The notes under the pieces are model-generated. The model was not told the origin of the DNA and made no database searches. It saw only the letters and a list, made by a program, of their open reading frames with translations. From Pyrodictiaceae archaeon (GTDB taxonomy: Archaea > Thermoproteota > Thermoprotei_A > Sulfolobales > Pyrodictiaceae), in the NCBI GenBank assembly GCA_027046105.1, contig JALTZQ010000233.1, forward strand, positions 1 through 33,499: a stretch of DNA of 33,499 nucleotides. Reading direction: 5' to 3'. Each line of letters starts with the position of its first letter. Position 1 is the stretch's first letter. Shown one piece after another: positions 25,908 to 33,499 of the stretch. The position numbers and the translations under genes are program-made.

Positions 25908-26564
25908 ATGGACTTGTCTTCGCGAAGGAAACTCAATGTGGTATTGACAGGTGTAGGTGGTCAAGGAATAATAACTATGGCCACTCTGCTCGCTAATGCA
26001 GCATTGAATGCGGGCCATGAAGCCCTTGTAGCAGAGACGCATGGTCTAAGCCAGCGTGGTGGTACAGTGATTGTTCACGTGAGGATGGGTCATTCGGTAT
26101 ATTCTCCGTTAGTACCACGTGGTGCAGCGGACGTACTAATTGCTCTTGAGCCTTTAGAGGCTCTCCGCTACATTGACTATCTATCGGATAGCGGTGTATT
26201 AGTTGTCAACACTTATAGTATTCCTCCACCATTACCGGGTGTAAAACCTCCAAAACCGGAAGAGGTAGTAGAAGCATTGAAAATTAGTGGTGTGAGAGTT
26301 TACGCTGTCAATGCTACAAGTAAAGCCATAGAAATAGGGGATGCTAGGACAGCAAATACCTATCTCTTAGGCTACGTGCTTGGTTTGGGAGGTTTCCAGG
26401 GAATAATAAGTCTTGAGGATTTCGAGGAAGCAATAAGAAGGCTTGGTAGGCTTGTAGAGAAAAACATCGAGGCACTACACCAGGGGTACAGTGATGCCAA
26501 GAAACTGAGTGCTTCATCGCAGATCTTAAACCGGGCTAACACCAGTAACGGTATGGGGCTGTGA
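25908..26564 (+). CDS. iorB: Indolepyruvate:ferredoxin oxidoreductase, beta subunit
   Basis: 218 aa, the 2-oxoacid oxidoreductase gamma/beta fold. TGVGGQGIITMATLLANAAL near residue 15, ETHGLSQRGGTVIVHVR and RGAADVLIALEPLEALR are characteristic. It completes the IorAB heterodimer and lies 16 bp after iorA. Start may be ATG 25908 or TTG 25914, which GGTGA precedes by 5 nt. Confidence 0.93.
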   Translation: MDLSSRRKLNVVLTGVGGQGIITMATLLANAALNAGHEALVAETHGLSQRGGTVIVHVRMGHSVYSPLVPRGAADVLIALEPLEALRYIDYLSDSGVLVVNTYSIPPPLPGVKPPKPEEVVEALKISGVRVYAVNATSKAIEIGDARTANTYLLGYVLGLGGFQGIISLEDFEEAIRRLGRLVEKNIEALHQGYSDAKKLSASSQILNRANTSNGMGL

Positions 26565-26568
26565 AGAG

Positions 26569-26594
26569 GAACCCCGTAAACCAGTCGGGGGTTC
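26569..26594 (+). terminator. GC-rich hairpin after iorB
   Basis: GAACCCCG (26569-26576) pairs with CGGGGGTTC (26586-26594), with one bulged G and a 9-nt loop, 4 nt after the iorB stop. The stem is strong. There is no U-tract, so it may be an mRNA 3'-end structure rather than an intrinsic terminator. Confidence 0.4.
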
Positions 26595-26722
26595 TACCGA
26601 AAGTCTCCAAAGATGTCTTCGCATAGAATGTGGTTGGGCCGGCGCTCCTGAGCCCTTCTCAAACGTATCCATAACTGTATTTTATCGTGTAGAACCGTTT
26701 CTCGTCTTGGGAGGAGACTGTC

Positions 26723-27571
26723 GTGTTAGCGGGTCTTTGCGAGCTACTATCTAGCCTTGTATCTAGGCTTGCTAATGGTAGTAGAAGGCTACTTGAGCGT
26801 GGACTCCGCGAGGCAGCGCGCCGTGTAGATGTGGCAGCATTGTACCACTATGCCTCCTTTATTACCAGGACAGAGTACTTTGAGGAACCAGAATTGACAT
26901 GGCCAGGCTTCTTTAAGAAACAGAGCTGTAAGGCCATGGTGAAGCTACCACCACCGCATCGGGAAGCAGGGCTTGATACGCTCGAGGCTATCAGGAGAAG
27001 GCGTAGCCGAAGAGAGTATGCCAGTAAGCCTCTAAGCCTCGTAGAAATCTCGACACTACTATACCATGCCGTAGGGATAACGGGGTGGGATTATGATTGG
27101 CCTCTCCGTGCGTACCCCTCAGCTGGTGGCCTGCAACCACTAGAAGCATATCTTGTCGCAACACGTGTTGAACAGCTTGAGAAGGGACTTTACCACTACG
27201 ATCCACATGAACACGCCTTATGCCTTATGCAAGAGGGTGATTATGCACGTAGACTTGCAGACATATGTCTTGGCCAGGGCCATGTTGCTGCAGCACCAGC
27301 CTCAATAATACTCACAGCGGTGTATGCTAGGACAGCTAGCAAGTATGGTGCACGCGCATATAGGTACATTTTCTTCGATGCGGGCTCAGCCGCTGAAAAC
27401 TTATACCTCGCAGCAGAATCCCTTGGGCTAGCAACAGTCGTTGTAGGAGCATTCTACGACGAAGAACTGTGCAGCCTATTAGGCATTGACTGCTACAACG
27501 AGATACCCATCGCGGTACTCCCTATAGGCCACAGAATAGGCTCAACAGCCGCTAATGCACTAGGTTTTTAA
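26723..27571 (+). CDS. SagB-like nitroreductase-family flavoprotein
   Basis: 282 aa. After an N-terminal helical region, RRRRSRREYASKPLSLVEISTLLYHAVG starts the nitroreductase fold. YPSAGGLQPLEAYLV and GLYHYDPHEHAL are hallmarks of the SagB subgroup, and DAGSAAENLYLAAESLGL carries the FMN-pocket helix. SagB enzymes oxidise azolines in peptide natural products, but stand-alone archaeal homologues with unknown substrates are common. No cyclodehydratase or precursor peptide is seen here. GGAGGAG precedes the GTG by about 6 nt. Confidence 0.85.
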   Translation: MLAGLCELLSSLVSRLANGSRRLLERGLREAARRVDVAALYHYASFITRTEYFEEPELTWPGFFKKQSCKAMVKLPPPHREAGLDTLEAIRRRRSRREYASKPLSLVEISTLLYHAVGITGWDYDWPLRAYPSAGGLQPLEAYLVATRVEQLEKGLYHYDPHEHALCLMQEGDYARRLADICLGQGHVAAAPASIILTAVYARTASKYGARAYRYIFFDAGSAAENLYLAAESLGLATVVVGAFYDEELCSLLGIDCYNEIPIAVLPIGHRIGSTAANALGF

Positions 27572-27603
27572 GCGGGTCTAGGGCGAGCCTAACCTACGCC
27601 CTG

Positions 27604-28869
27604 GTGGGCTTAGTTGGATACGTGTCCCTCTTCGAGAAAAGAGTCTACCTAAAGTGTATATCCTGTGGTCTTGTCTACGAGCCTAATCCTTGGCTAACTC
27701 GTTGTCCTCGCTGCAATGGCCTTCTCGACGTTATTGTTGAAGCAGAGCCCCGCATAGACCCACTACAACATAGTATGTGGAGATACCGTAGTATGCTCCC
27801 AACCCCGAAAAATGTTAAGCCAATAACAATGGGTGAAGGATGGACCCCTCTTGTCAAACTTGAACACTTGGCAAAAAGACTGGGGCTCAGAAAACTATAC
27901 GCAAAATACGAAGGCATGAACCCCACTGGAAGCTTTAAAGACCGTGGTATGAGCCTTGCAGTAACAATAGCACGTAGCATTGGTGTAAAGAGTGTTGTGG
28001 CAGCAAGCACTGGAAATACTGCAGCAAGTGTAGCAGCCTATAGTGCGAGAGCTAACCTAAAACCAATACTCGTTGTGCCCCGAGGCAAAATAGCCCGAGG
28101 CAAAATGGCACAAGCAATAGCCTATGGAGCAGTAATTGTAGAGGTCGAGGGAGGATTTGACAATGCTCTCGAAGTAGTAGTAACACTTGCATCAATGACA
28201 CGAGATCTTTACCCCTTAAACAGCTTTAACCCATGGAGGCTTGAGGGACAAAAGACACTAGCCTTTGAAGTATGGGAGCAGTTAGGCCACGAACCCGACT
28301 GGGTAATAGTCCCAGTAGGTAATGCAGGAAACATTTCAGCTATATGGAAAGGCTTCAAGGAACTCCATAAGCATGGCTTAATAAAGATTCCTCCTCGAAT
28401 GGTGGGTGTCCAAGCAGAGAAAGCAGCACCACTATACAACACATGGCGAAAAGCACTCAATAAGCTAGAGCCTATAAAAAACCCAGAGACCATAGCGACC
28501 GCGATAAGGATTGGAAAGCCCGTTAACTGGCCAAAAGCGCTTCAAGCAGTTAAGGAGTCACATGGCCTCTTCACAGCTGTAAGTGACAATGAAATACTCG
28601 AAGCATTAAAGACTCTGGCACGCGTAGAGGGATTAGCGGTTGAACCGGCAAGTGCAACTACTCTTGCTGCACTAGAGAAGCTAGTAGAAGAAAACATCAT
28701 AGCAAAAGACGACACAGTAGTGCTAGTACTAACGGGCCACGGCCTTAAAGATCCCGATACACTAGCATCACTTAATGCAACAACGATTGGAGCAAAAACT
28801 ACTAATGAGGCAATACAGTCAATACTTAGAGCAATAAACAGCCGGCATAAGAATCAGCAAGAAGTCTAA
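27604..28869 (+). CDS. thrC: Threonine synthase
   Basis: 421 aa. The N-terminus has a zinc-ribbon-like CxxC pair (C18/C21 and C34/C37), common in archaeal threonine synthases. GEGWTPLVKLEHL and NPTGSFKDRGMSLA follow; Lys112 carries the pyridoxal phosphate. ASTGNTAASVAAY and GNAGNISAIWKGF bind the cofactor and phosphate. It converts O-phosphohomoserine to threonine. It begins 32 bp after the nitroreductase and may be co-transcribed. Start is GTG 27604 or GTG 27622. Confidence 0.95.
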   Translation: MGLVGYVSLFEKRVYLKCISCGLVYEPNPWLTRCPRCNGLLDVIVEAEPRIDPLQHSMWRYRSMLPTPKNVKPITMGEGWTPLVKLEHLAKRLGLRKLYAKYEGMNPTGSFKDRGMSLAVTIARSIGVKSVVAASTGNTAASVAAYSARANLKPILVVPRGKIARGKMAQAIAYGAVIVEVEGGFDNALEVVVTLASMTRDLYPLNSFNPWRLEGQKTLAFEVWEQLGHEPDWVIVPVGNAGNISAIWKGFKELHKHGLIKIPPRMVGVQAEKAAPLYNTWRKALNKLEPIKNPETIATAIRIGKPVNWPKALQAVKESHGLFTAVSDNEILEALKTLARVEGLAVEPASATTLAALEKLVEENIIAKDDTVVLVLTGHGLKDPDTLASLNATTIGAKTTNEAIQSILRAINSRHKNQQEV

Positions 28870-28989
28870 AGCTTTCTATTCCGTGTTCCCGGGCTCTCTC
28901 CTAGCTAGTATGCCCTGCTTTTGGAGAGAAGAAGATTGTAGTAAGTGTGGATGTGTTGGAAGAATTAACACGCAGGCATACCGTTACCA

Positions 28990-29418
28990 TTAGATCATCA
29001 TTGTTGGTGGTCTTCGTCCCTCCTCTTCTCCCTCACTTTGCTCACGTGCTGCTGCAACGAGGGGGTTTAGTTTACCTTCACGTACAAGTTTTTCGAGTAA
29101 TTCGCGTACTTCACTTGTATGCTTAATATCTATCTCCAAGAGCCTTTGGAGGACCTCGTACATGACTTTCCACACTTCTACAAGCATTTCCCGTGGTAGA
29201 TGAGCTACTATTACGGGATCCTGTAACCAGTTATCAAACGCTTTTATAGTCCTCATCATGTGTTGGAAGGCCGCTCGTGTTGCAACCACTATATTAAGCC
29301 TATCACTAGCCTCTATCTCTTTTTCATAGTTGCGAAAGGTTTCGAGTACCCTCTTCTGAGTACGCACCCAGTCCTCTAAGTTGCGTAGAAAGGCATAGTC
29401 TATTACACGTGCACTCAT
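28990..29418 (-). CDS. DUF2153-like conserved archaeal protein
   Basis: 142 aa, almost entirely alpha-helical and charged: LEDWVRTQKRVLETFRNYEKEIEASDRLNIVVATRAAFQ. The C-terminus is acidic and probably disordered. It resembles my memory of the DUF2153 family of crenarchaeal proteins; no function is known. GGGGA 8 nt before the ATG supports the start. It stands alone, with a 120-bp gap to thrC that shows nothing assignable. Confidence 0.6.
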   Translation of the reverse strand: MSARVIDYAFLRNLEDWVRTQKRVLETFRNYEKEIEASDRLNIVVATRAAFQHMMRTIKAFDNWLQDPVIVAHLPREMLVEVWKVMYEVLQRLLEIDIKHTSEVRELLEKLVREGKLNPLVAAAREQSEGEEEGRRPPTMMI

Positions 29419-29539
29419 AGATACAGTCCCCTTTTTCTTCGGTTAAGGGCTAGCCAGTTACTAGTTAATAAGCAGTCTCATACATACAAGTCCCAATGTA
29501 GAGCTAACCTATGCATATCCTTACCAGAATCATACTAGC

Positions 29540-29788
29540 CTAGACCTCTCCTACCATACTCTTCAGCGCTACCTCTGCTAACACATCAACAAGGTACTCA
29601 AGACCCACGAGGAAGTATATGAGGGCCCAGATTGCGTCAGTAGCGTGCTCCTCGGCAACCTTGTAAAGGAAGAGTCCAGCTGAGACTAATGCAAGTACAC
29701 GCCTAGTTCTAAGTAAGACTATTCCTGTAAAACGCTCTTAATGTCGTCCTCCTTCATAAGCCAAATCAAGAGCCTCAGCATACCTCAT
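29540..29788 (-). pseudogene. Interrupted small membrane-protein gene
   Basis: An 83-codon frame starts at ATG 29788 behind a good GGGGTGA site, reads MRYAEALDLAYEGGRH and then hits TAA at 29738-29740. It continues in the same frame for 65 clearly protein-like residues (ERFTGIVLLRTRRVLALV, then AGLFLYKVAEEHATDAIWA and IYFLVGLEYLVDVLAEV) to TAG at 29540. The long part has about two hydrophobic segments and no ATG/GTG/TTG near its beginning. A second reading starts in another frame at MLRLLIWLMKEDDIKS and would join the long frame through a -1 shift at the TTTTA near 29730. Either a nonsense or indel mutation, or recoding, is needed. I do not recognise the family. Confidence 0.5.
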
Positions 29789-29930
29789 GTTCACCCCTGG
29801 AGGGTATGATTGTTCACTCTATCTAAAACCCAAATAATATTCTAGTGCTGAGATGAGGTGTATAAGACGACTAATGGTGTGTGCCAGGTAGAAGGCTTGA
29901 AAACATCCCTCTTCAGCTACTATTGCTCTG

Positions 29931-30950
29931 GTGGTAAATGAGGCCTTGGGGAACCAGTACAAGATTATTCGTAACCCAATACCAATACCAGCTCTAAAAC
30001 ACGTTAACACCTATTTACTGGGAACGAGTAATTGCTGTATTATCGTAGACCCAGGCCTAGGCCCAGAATGCGCTGAGAGAATTGCCAGAGAGGCACGCTG
30101 TAGTATAGAAGCAGTAGGTATAACACATTTTCACGTCGACCACTCTACGGCTGCTGCCTACTTAGAGGCTCCTCTCCTAGTGGGTGAAAAAGAATGGAGG
30201 CATATTACGTGGATGGTGGATACATGGCCTCGCGCAGTTGAGGAGATGGCTACACTCTTCCTTTTGCATGGTATGCCTCGGGGCGAGGTGGAACAGTTAG
30301 CGACGAAACATCCTGCTCTTTCACGTATAAAGCTCTTCCAAGACCTTGTAGATAATCATCGACATAATGCTATTTTACTTAAAGATGGCATGGCTCTTGA
30401 ACATTGCGGATTAAAAATGACAATACTCGATGTACCAGGCCATACGCCAGGCCACATAATATTTCAGCTAAATAGTGGTGAAGTCATTGTTGGAGACACG
30501 GTTCTCGCTGACATAACGCCTAATATTCCTCTTCTTTCATGGAACCTTAATCCACTAGCAGACTATCTTTCAAGTCTCGATCGTATTGAGGCCCTAAAGC
30601 CTAGACTTCTTCTTCCGGGGCATCGAGGAGTAATCGATAAGCCTATCAGGCGAATAAGCGAGTTGAAAAAACATCATGAGAACAGGCTCGCAGAGGTGTT
30701 AAGAATACTCTGTAGTCTGGGTAAGGCTACAGCTTACGAAGTAGCTAAGCGCATGAAATGGGATGTACCATTCACTCATTGGAACGAGTTTCCGGTGGCA
30801 CAAAAGTTCTTTGCGCATGCTGAGACCCTCTCACATCTAAAGCTCCTAGTAGAGCAAGGGATAGTAGATATACACGATAGGGGTGATATCGTGCTATTAA
30901 AGCCAGACAATAATGTATGTAAGGGAGGATCTCTCCCTATTCGTCTATAG
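29931..30950 (+). CDS. Metallo-beta-lactamase-fold hydrolase, LACTB2-like
   Basis: 339 aa. It has metal-binding THFHVDH (HxHxDH at residues 66-71), VPGHTPGH, GDTVLAD and a late PGHRG. The last ~90 residues (LCSLGKATAYEVAKRM onward) resemble the winged-helix domain found at the C-terminus of LACTB2-type proteins, some of which are RNA or thioester hydrolases. The substrate is unknown. The GTG start is uncertain. A 142-bp upstream gap (29789-29930) contains no clear signals. Confidence 0.85.
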   Translation: MVNEALGNQYKIIRNPIPIPALKHVNTYLLGTSNCCIIVDPGLGPECAERIAREARCSIEAVGITHFHVDHSTAAAYLEAPLLVGEKEWRHITWMVDTWPRAVEEMATLFLLHGMPRGEVEQLATKHPALSRIKLFQDLVDNHRHNAILLKDGMALEHCGLKMTILDVPGHTPGHIIFQLNSGEVIVGDTVLADITPNIPLLSWNLNPLADYLSSLDRIEALKPRLLLPGHRGVIDKPIRRISELKKHHENRLAEVLRILCSLGKATAYEVAKRMKWDVPFTHWNEFPVAQKFFAHAETLSHLKLLVEQGIVDIHDRGDIVLLKPDNNVCKGGSLPIRL

Positions 30951-31070
30951 CCGTAAGACTCGTAAGAGTCACACATGAATATTGTCGAGCAAAAGACGAT
31001 TAAACCCATAGAACATGATAGTTCTAAACGGTTAGACACCAGACAACAAGCCCACTAAGAAAATCCATAA

Positions 31071-32243
31071 GTGGGGTTCCGTGTCTTGTCGACCCAGACT
31101 CAGCAACCAATACGTGTCCCAAAGGGGCTAGCAAACGTCATCGTAGACAAGACAACAATTTCGGGCGTAGATCCATCGGGTCAACATACCATATACCGCG
31201 GTTATCTTATACATGACCTGGGTAGGAATGCAACATTCGAGGAAGCAGCATACCTCTTCCTATACGGAAAGCTGCCTTGTGAGGAAGAGCTCAAAGAGTT
31301 CTCGAAGAAACTTGCAAGTGAACGTGAGATACCATCAAAACTATACGATGTCCTTAAAATGGTGCCTCAAGCGCACCCAATGTACTATGGCGCTTTCGGC
31401 GTATTATATCTTGGCATGTATGACCCCAATCCAGAGGATATGAGCGAGGACGCCCTCTATGAGAGGGCCATAAAGATAATAGCCAAGCTACCAACAATAT
31501 TCATTAACGCCTGGCATTTAGCACACAATGGTACAGTGGTTCACCCAGATCCAAGCCTACCACATGCAAAAGACTTACTTAGAATGATCTGGATGGGTAA
31601 AAGAATGCCAACAGATGTTGAAGCTAGAGCTTTCGAATCGAGCCTAGTACTCTACATGGATCATGGATTTAATGCATCCACGTTCACTAATAGAGTAATA
31701 GCATCTACCCTTAGCGATATGTATTCGGCAATAGCTGGAGCAATAGGTGCCCTTAAAGGCCCACTACATGGTGGAGCGAACGAGAAAGCAATTGAAATGA
31801 TACTAGAAATAGGTGAGCCCGAGAAAGCCAGAAAATACGTAGAAGAGAAACTGGCTAGAAAAGAAAAGATAATGGGCTTTGGTCACCGTGTGTACAAGGT
31901 GCATGACCCAAGAACGGACGTGGCGAGAGAACACATACAGAAGCTAGCTGAAACTAAACCAGAGGCAAAGAAGCTATTAGCAATAATAGATGAACTAGAG
32001 AAAGCCATGTGGGAGCTCAAGAGAATACCAAGCAATATCGACCTATACACGGGAGTGCTATACTACCTACTCGACATACCAGTACCCATGTACACTCCTG
32101 TCTTCGCTATGGCGAGAGTTGTAGGCTGGACATCACACTATATCGAACAAGTAAAGGACAATAGAATAATAAGGCCATTAGAAGAGTATGTGGGTCCAAC
32201 AGGACTAAAGTATCAACCGATAGAGGAGAGATGCAAGAAATAA
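31071..32243 (+). CDS. Citrate synthase (or 2-methylcitrate synthase)
   Basis: 390 aa, short prokaryotic-archaeal type. The catalytic triad can be read as His233 (GPLHGGANE), His272 (GFGHRVY) and Asp324 (NIDLYTG). It condenses oxaloacetate and acetyl-CoA; archaeal members often also accept propionyl-CoA. Start is GTG 31071, or TTG 31086 which GTGGGG precedes. It ends 69 bp before the tRNA gene on the same strand. Confidence 0.95.
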   Translation: MGFRVLSTQTQQPIRVPKGLANVIVDKTTISGVDPSGQHTIYRGYLIHDLGRNATFEEAAYLFLYGKLPCEEELKEFSKKLASEREIPSKLYDVLKMVPQAHPMYYGAFGVLYLGMYDPNPEDMSEDALYERAIKIIAKLPTIFINAWHLAHNGTVVHPDPSLPHAKDLLRMIWMGKRMPTDVEARAFESSLVLYMDHGFNASTFTNRVIASTLSDMYSAIAGAIGALKGPLHGGANEKAIEMILEIGEPEKARKYVEEKLARKEKIMGFGHRVYKVHDPRTDVAREHIQKLAETKPEAKKLLAIIDELEKAMWELKRIPSNIDLYTGVLYYLLDIPVPMYTPVFAMARVVGWTSHYIEQVKDNRIIRPLEEYVGPTGLKYQPIEERCKK

Positions 32244-32312
32244 CTATAAGGGGACAACATTTATCAACCCAACCCTAATAGATTGTTTCCACTCAAAAGT
32301 CATGGGTAGGGT

Positions 32313-32732
<420 letters not shown>

Positions 32733-32861
32733 TTATCAAGAGTTGTTGTCTACGCGTAAACTGTAAATGGCCCGCGGGGTTAGGTCAGCGGGTCAGCCGT
32801 TCACACACAGCCCCTAAGAAGCTTGGCATCTTTGTGCCCCGTCATCCCCATGGCCACCCTT

Positions 32862-32962
32862 CTATGGCTTGTAGATGAATAATCCCTTCTTGCTGTCTTT
32901 TCCATAGGGCTCGACTATTAGCTTGTTCCCTTGTTGTCAGCCTAGACTTTGATTACTTTAGC
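32862..32962 (-). pseudogene. Fossil coding fragment between the integrase relic and the NikR-like gene
   Basis: Minus-strand reading gives AKVIKV, a TAG, then ADN; one frame over it continues GNKLIVEPYGKDSKKG and LFIYKP before TAG at 32862-32864. Joined by one frameshift, the pieces look like one eroded protein. I do not recognise it. The 130 bp between this and the integrase relic (32733-32861) read on in the same frame with several stops and give no confident protein. A GGTCAGC direct repeat in 32785-32798 was noted. Confidence 0.4.
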
Positions 32963-32989
32963 TTAGCCCAATTAGCCTAGTCGTGTCGT

Positions 32990-33382
32990 CTAGAGCAGTG
33001 TGAGCCAGACTCTTCTTACACCTCGTGTCCGCCTTATTTCCTTGAGCATAGCCTGTATCTCTGCAATTGAGGCCCTAACAACTGCTATGTTTAGGCATGT
33101 ATTTTCGTCTAGGAATTGGTGATGGAAGGATTTTATTAATGTTTGGTGTTCGTGCACTATCTCTATGACTTTTTGATCCACGTGTTGGCTTACGTCATGG
33201 TCTGTGACAACTAGTATAACGGCATTCACTAATTCTCTCTCGTTTACAACCTCTAGTCTTGCCAGGTACTCGCGTATAGCGTCACGTATCAGTTCCGATC
33301 TCCCTGTATACCCGTAGCGTCGAACAACGCTATCGATTTTCTCGAGCAAGGTCTCGGGTAGGGATATACTAACTACTGGCAT
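32990..33382 (-). CDS. NikR-like ribbon-helix-helix regulator with an incomplete nickel site
   Basis: 130 aa from ATG 33382 (MPVVSISLPETLLEKID), chosen because it gives the standard CopG/NikR N-terminus; GTG/ATG-type starts up to 33415 are possible. Residues 1-45 form the ribbon-helix-helix DNA-binding domain; residues 50-130 resemble the ACT-like metal-binding domain, ending CLNIAVVRASIAEIQAM and RGVRRVWL. E. coli NikR nickel ligands H76, H87, H89 and C95 correspond to His77, His88, Phe90 and Cys96, so one is lost. It may sense another metal or none. It lies beyond an integrase relic, so it could be element cargo. A palindrome upstream suggests autoregulation. Confidence 0.75.
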   Translation of the reverse strand: MPVVSISLPETLLEKIDSVVRRYGYTGRSELIRDAIREYLARLEVVNERELVNAVILVVTDHDVSQHVDQKVIEIVHEHQTLIKSFHHQFLDENTCLNIAVVRASIAEIQAMLKEIRRTRGVRRVWLTLL

Positions 33383-33421
33383 TGCAGGCCAGCACCCATA
33401 TACTATGACACGCATGCTTCC

Positions 33422-33432
33422 CTTAATAATCT
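33422..33432 (-). promoter_or_regulatory. TATA-like box of the NikR-like gene
   Basis: Minus strand GATTATTAAGG, about 40-50 nt before ATG 33382, giving a leader of about 15-20 nt. Confidence 0.4.
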
Positions 33433-33450
33433 AATCATATTAATTTGATT
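33433..33450. promoter_or_regulatory. 18-bp palindrome upstream of the NikR-like gene; candidate operator
   Basis: AATCATATTAATTTGATT equals its reverse complement except for one symmetric mismatch pair flanking the ATTAAT core. It adjoins the TATA-like box on the upstream (BRE) side, where a dimeric or tetrameric ribbon-helix-helix protein could block TBP/TFB. Confidence 0.5.
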
Positions 33451-33499
33451 GGGAGTTTAACAGAAACGGTTATTATATCAGGGCGTAGTCTTTGTACTC

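Noticed and set aside
26723..27571. Thiazole/oxazole peptide (TOMM) biosynthesis cluster around the SagB-like gene
   Set aside because: No YcaO/SagD-type cyclodehydratase, SagC or small precursor peptide is nearby; neighbours are iorB and thrC.

Overview
The window looks like a chromosomal segment from a hyperthermophilic crenarchaeon, most likely of the Desulfurococcales/Pyrodictiaceae type. The reasons are an archaeal EF-2, archaeal-type riboflavin synthase (RibC), PAC2 and single-domain KaiC-like proteins, a tungsten-type aldehyde:ferredoxin oxidoreductase, IorAB, a Tat-exported [NiFe] hydrogenase small subunit, many GTG/TTG starts and TATA-box promoters with very short leaders. No species can be named from the sequence alone. 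Genes are dense, on both strands, in short operons, and several convergent neighbours overlap by about 15 bp.

Layout. 1-1723 (minus): hypA and an Mrp-type 'mmHypB' lie upstream of the 5' end of a hydrogenase small-subunit gene that runs off the left edge, so a nickel-insertion pair stands next to its likely client. 1788-3209 (minus): an archaeo-eukaryotic primase-superfamily protein with a C-terminal PCNA-binding-like tail. 3396-8174 (plus): a thiamine ABC transporter (binding protein, permease, ATPase), a DUF59/MIP18-like protein and a degenerate, probably inactive sirtuin. 8205-10273: a slipin, a candidate C/D-box sRNA and a putative HExxH metalloprotein. 10323-14869 (minus): EF-2, a KaiC-like ATPase and a thiolase. 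14909-15939: riboflavin synthase and lumazine synthase, head to head. 15972-23735: a phosphoribosyltransferase, an AOR-family oxidoreductase, precorrin-2 dehydrogenase, a small heat-shock protein overlapping a PAC2 protein, a CxxC protein, a beta-hydroxyacid dehydrogenase, an HD-type hydrolase and a DUF711 protein. 23930-28869 (plus): iorA-iorB, a SagB-like nitroreductase and threonine synthase. 28990-32243: a DUF2153-like protein, a disrupted small membrane-protein gene, an MBL-fold hydrolase and citrate synthase.

The right end differs in character. A tRNA-Ala(TGC) gene at 32313 is followed directly by about 600 bp of decayed coding sequence. The part touching the tRNA 3' end resembles the N-terminal fragment of an SSV-type integrase, reading toward and into the tRNA on the opposite strand. 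This is the arrangement left when an SSV-type element integrates into a tRNA gene. Beyond it lie a second gene fossil and a NikR-like regulator that lacks one of the four usual nickel ligands and has a near-perfect 18-bp palindrome upstream.

The main points for follow-up are the putative integration scar at tRNA-Ala, the pseudo-sirtuin linked to thiamine uptake, the primase-like protein with a PIP-like tail, the altered metal-ligand sets (hydrogenase proximal cluster, AOR cluster, HD hydrolase, NikR) and the interrupted membrane gene at 29540-29788. All motif statements come from reading the sequence by eye; no database search was run.
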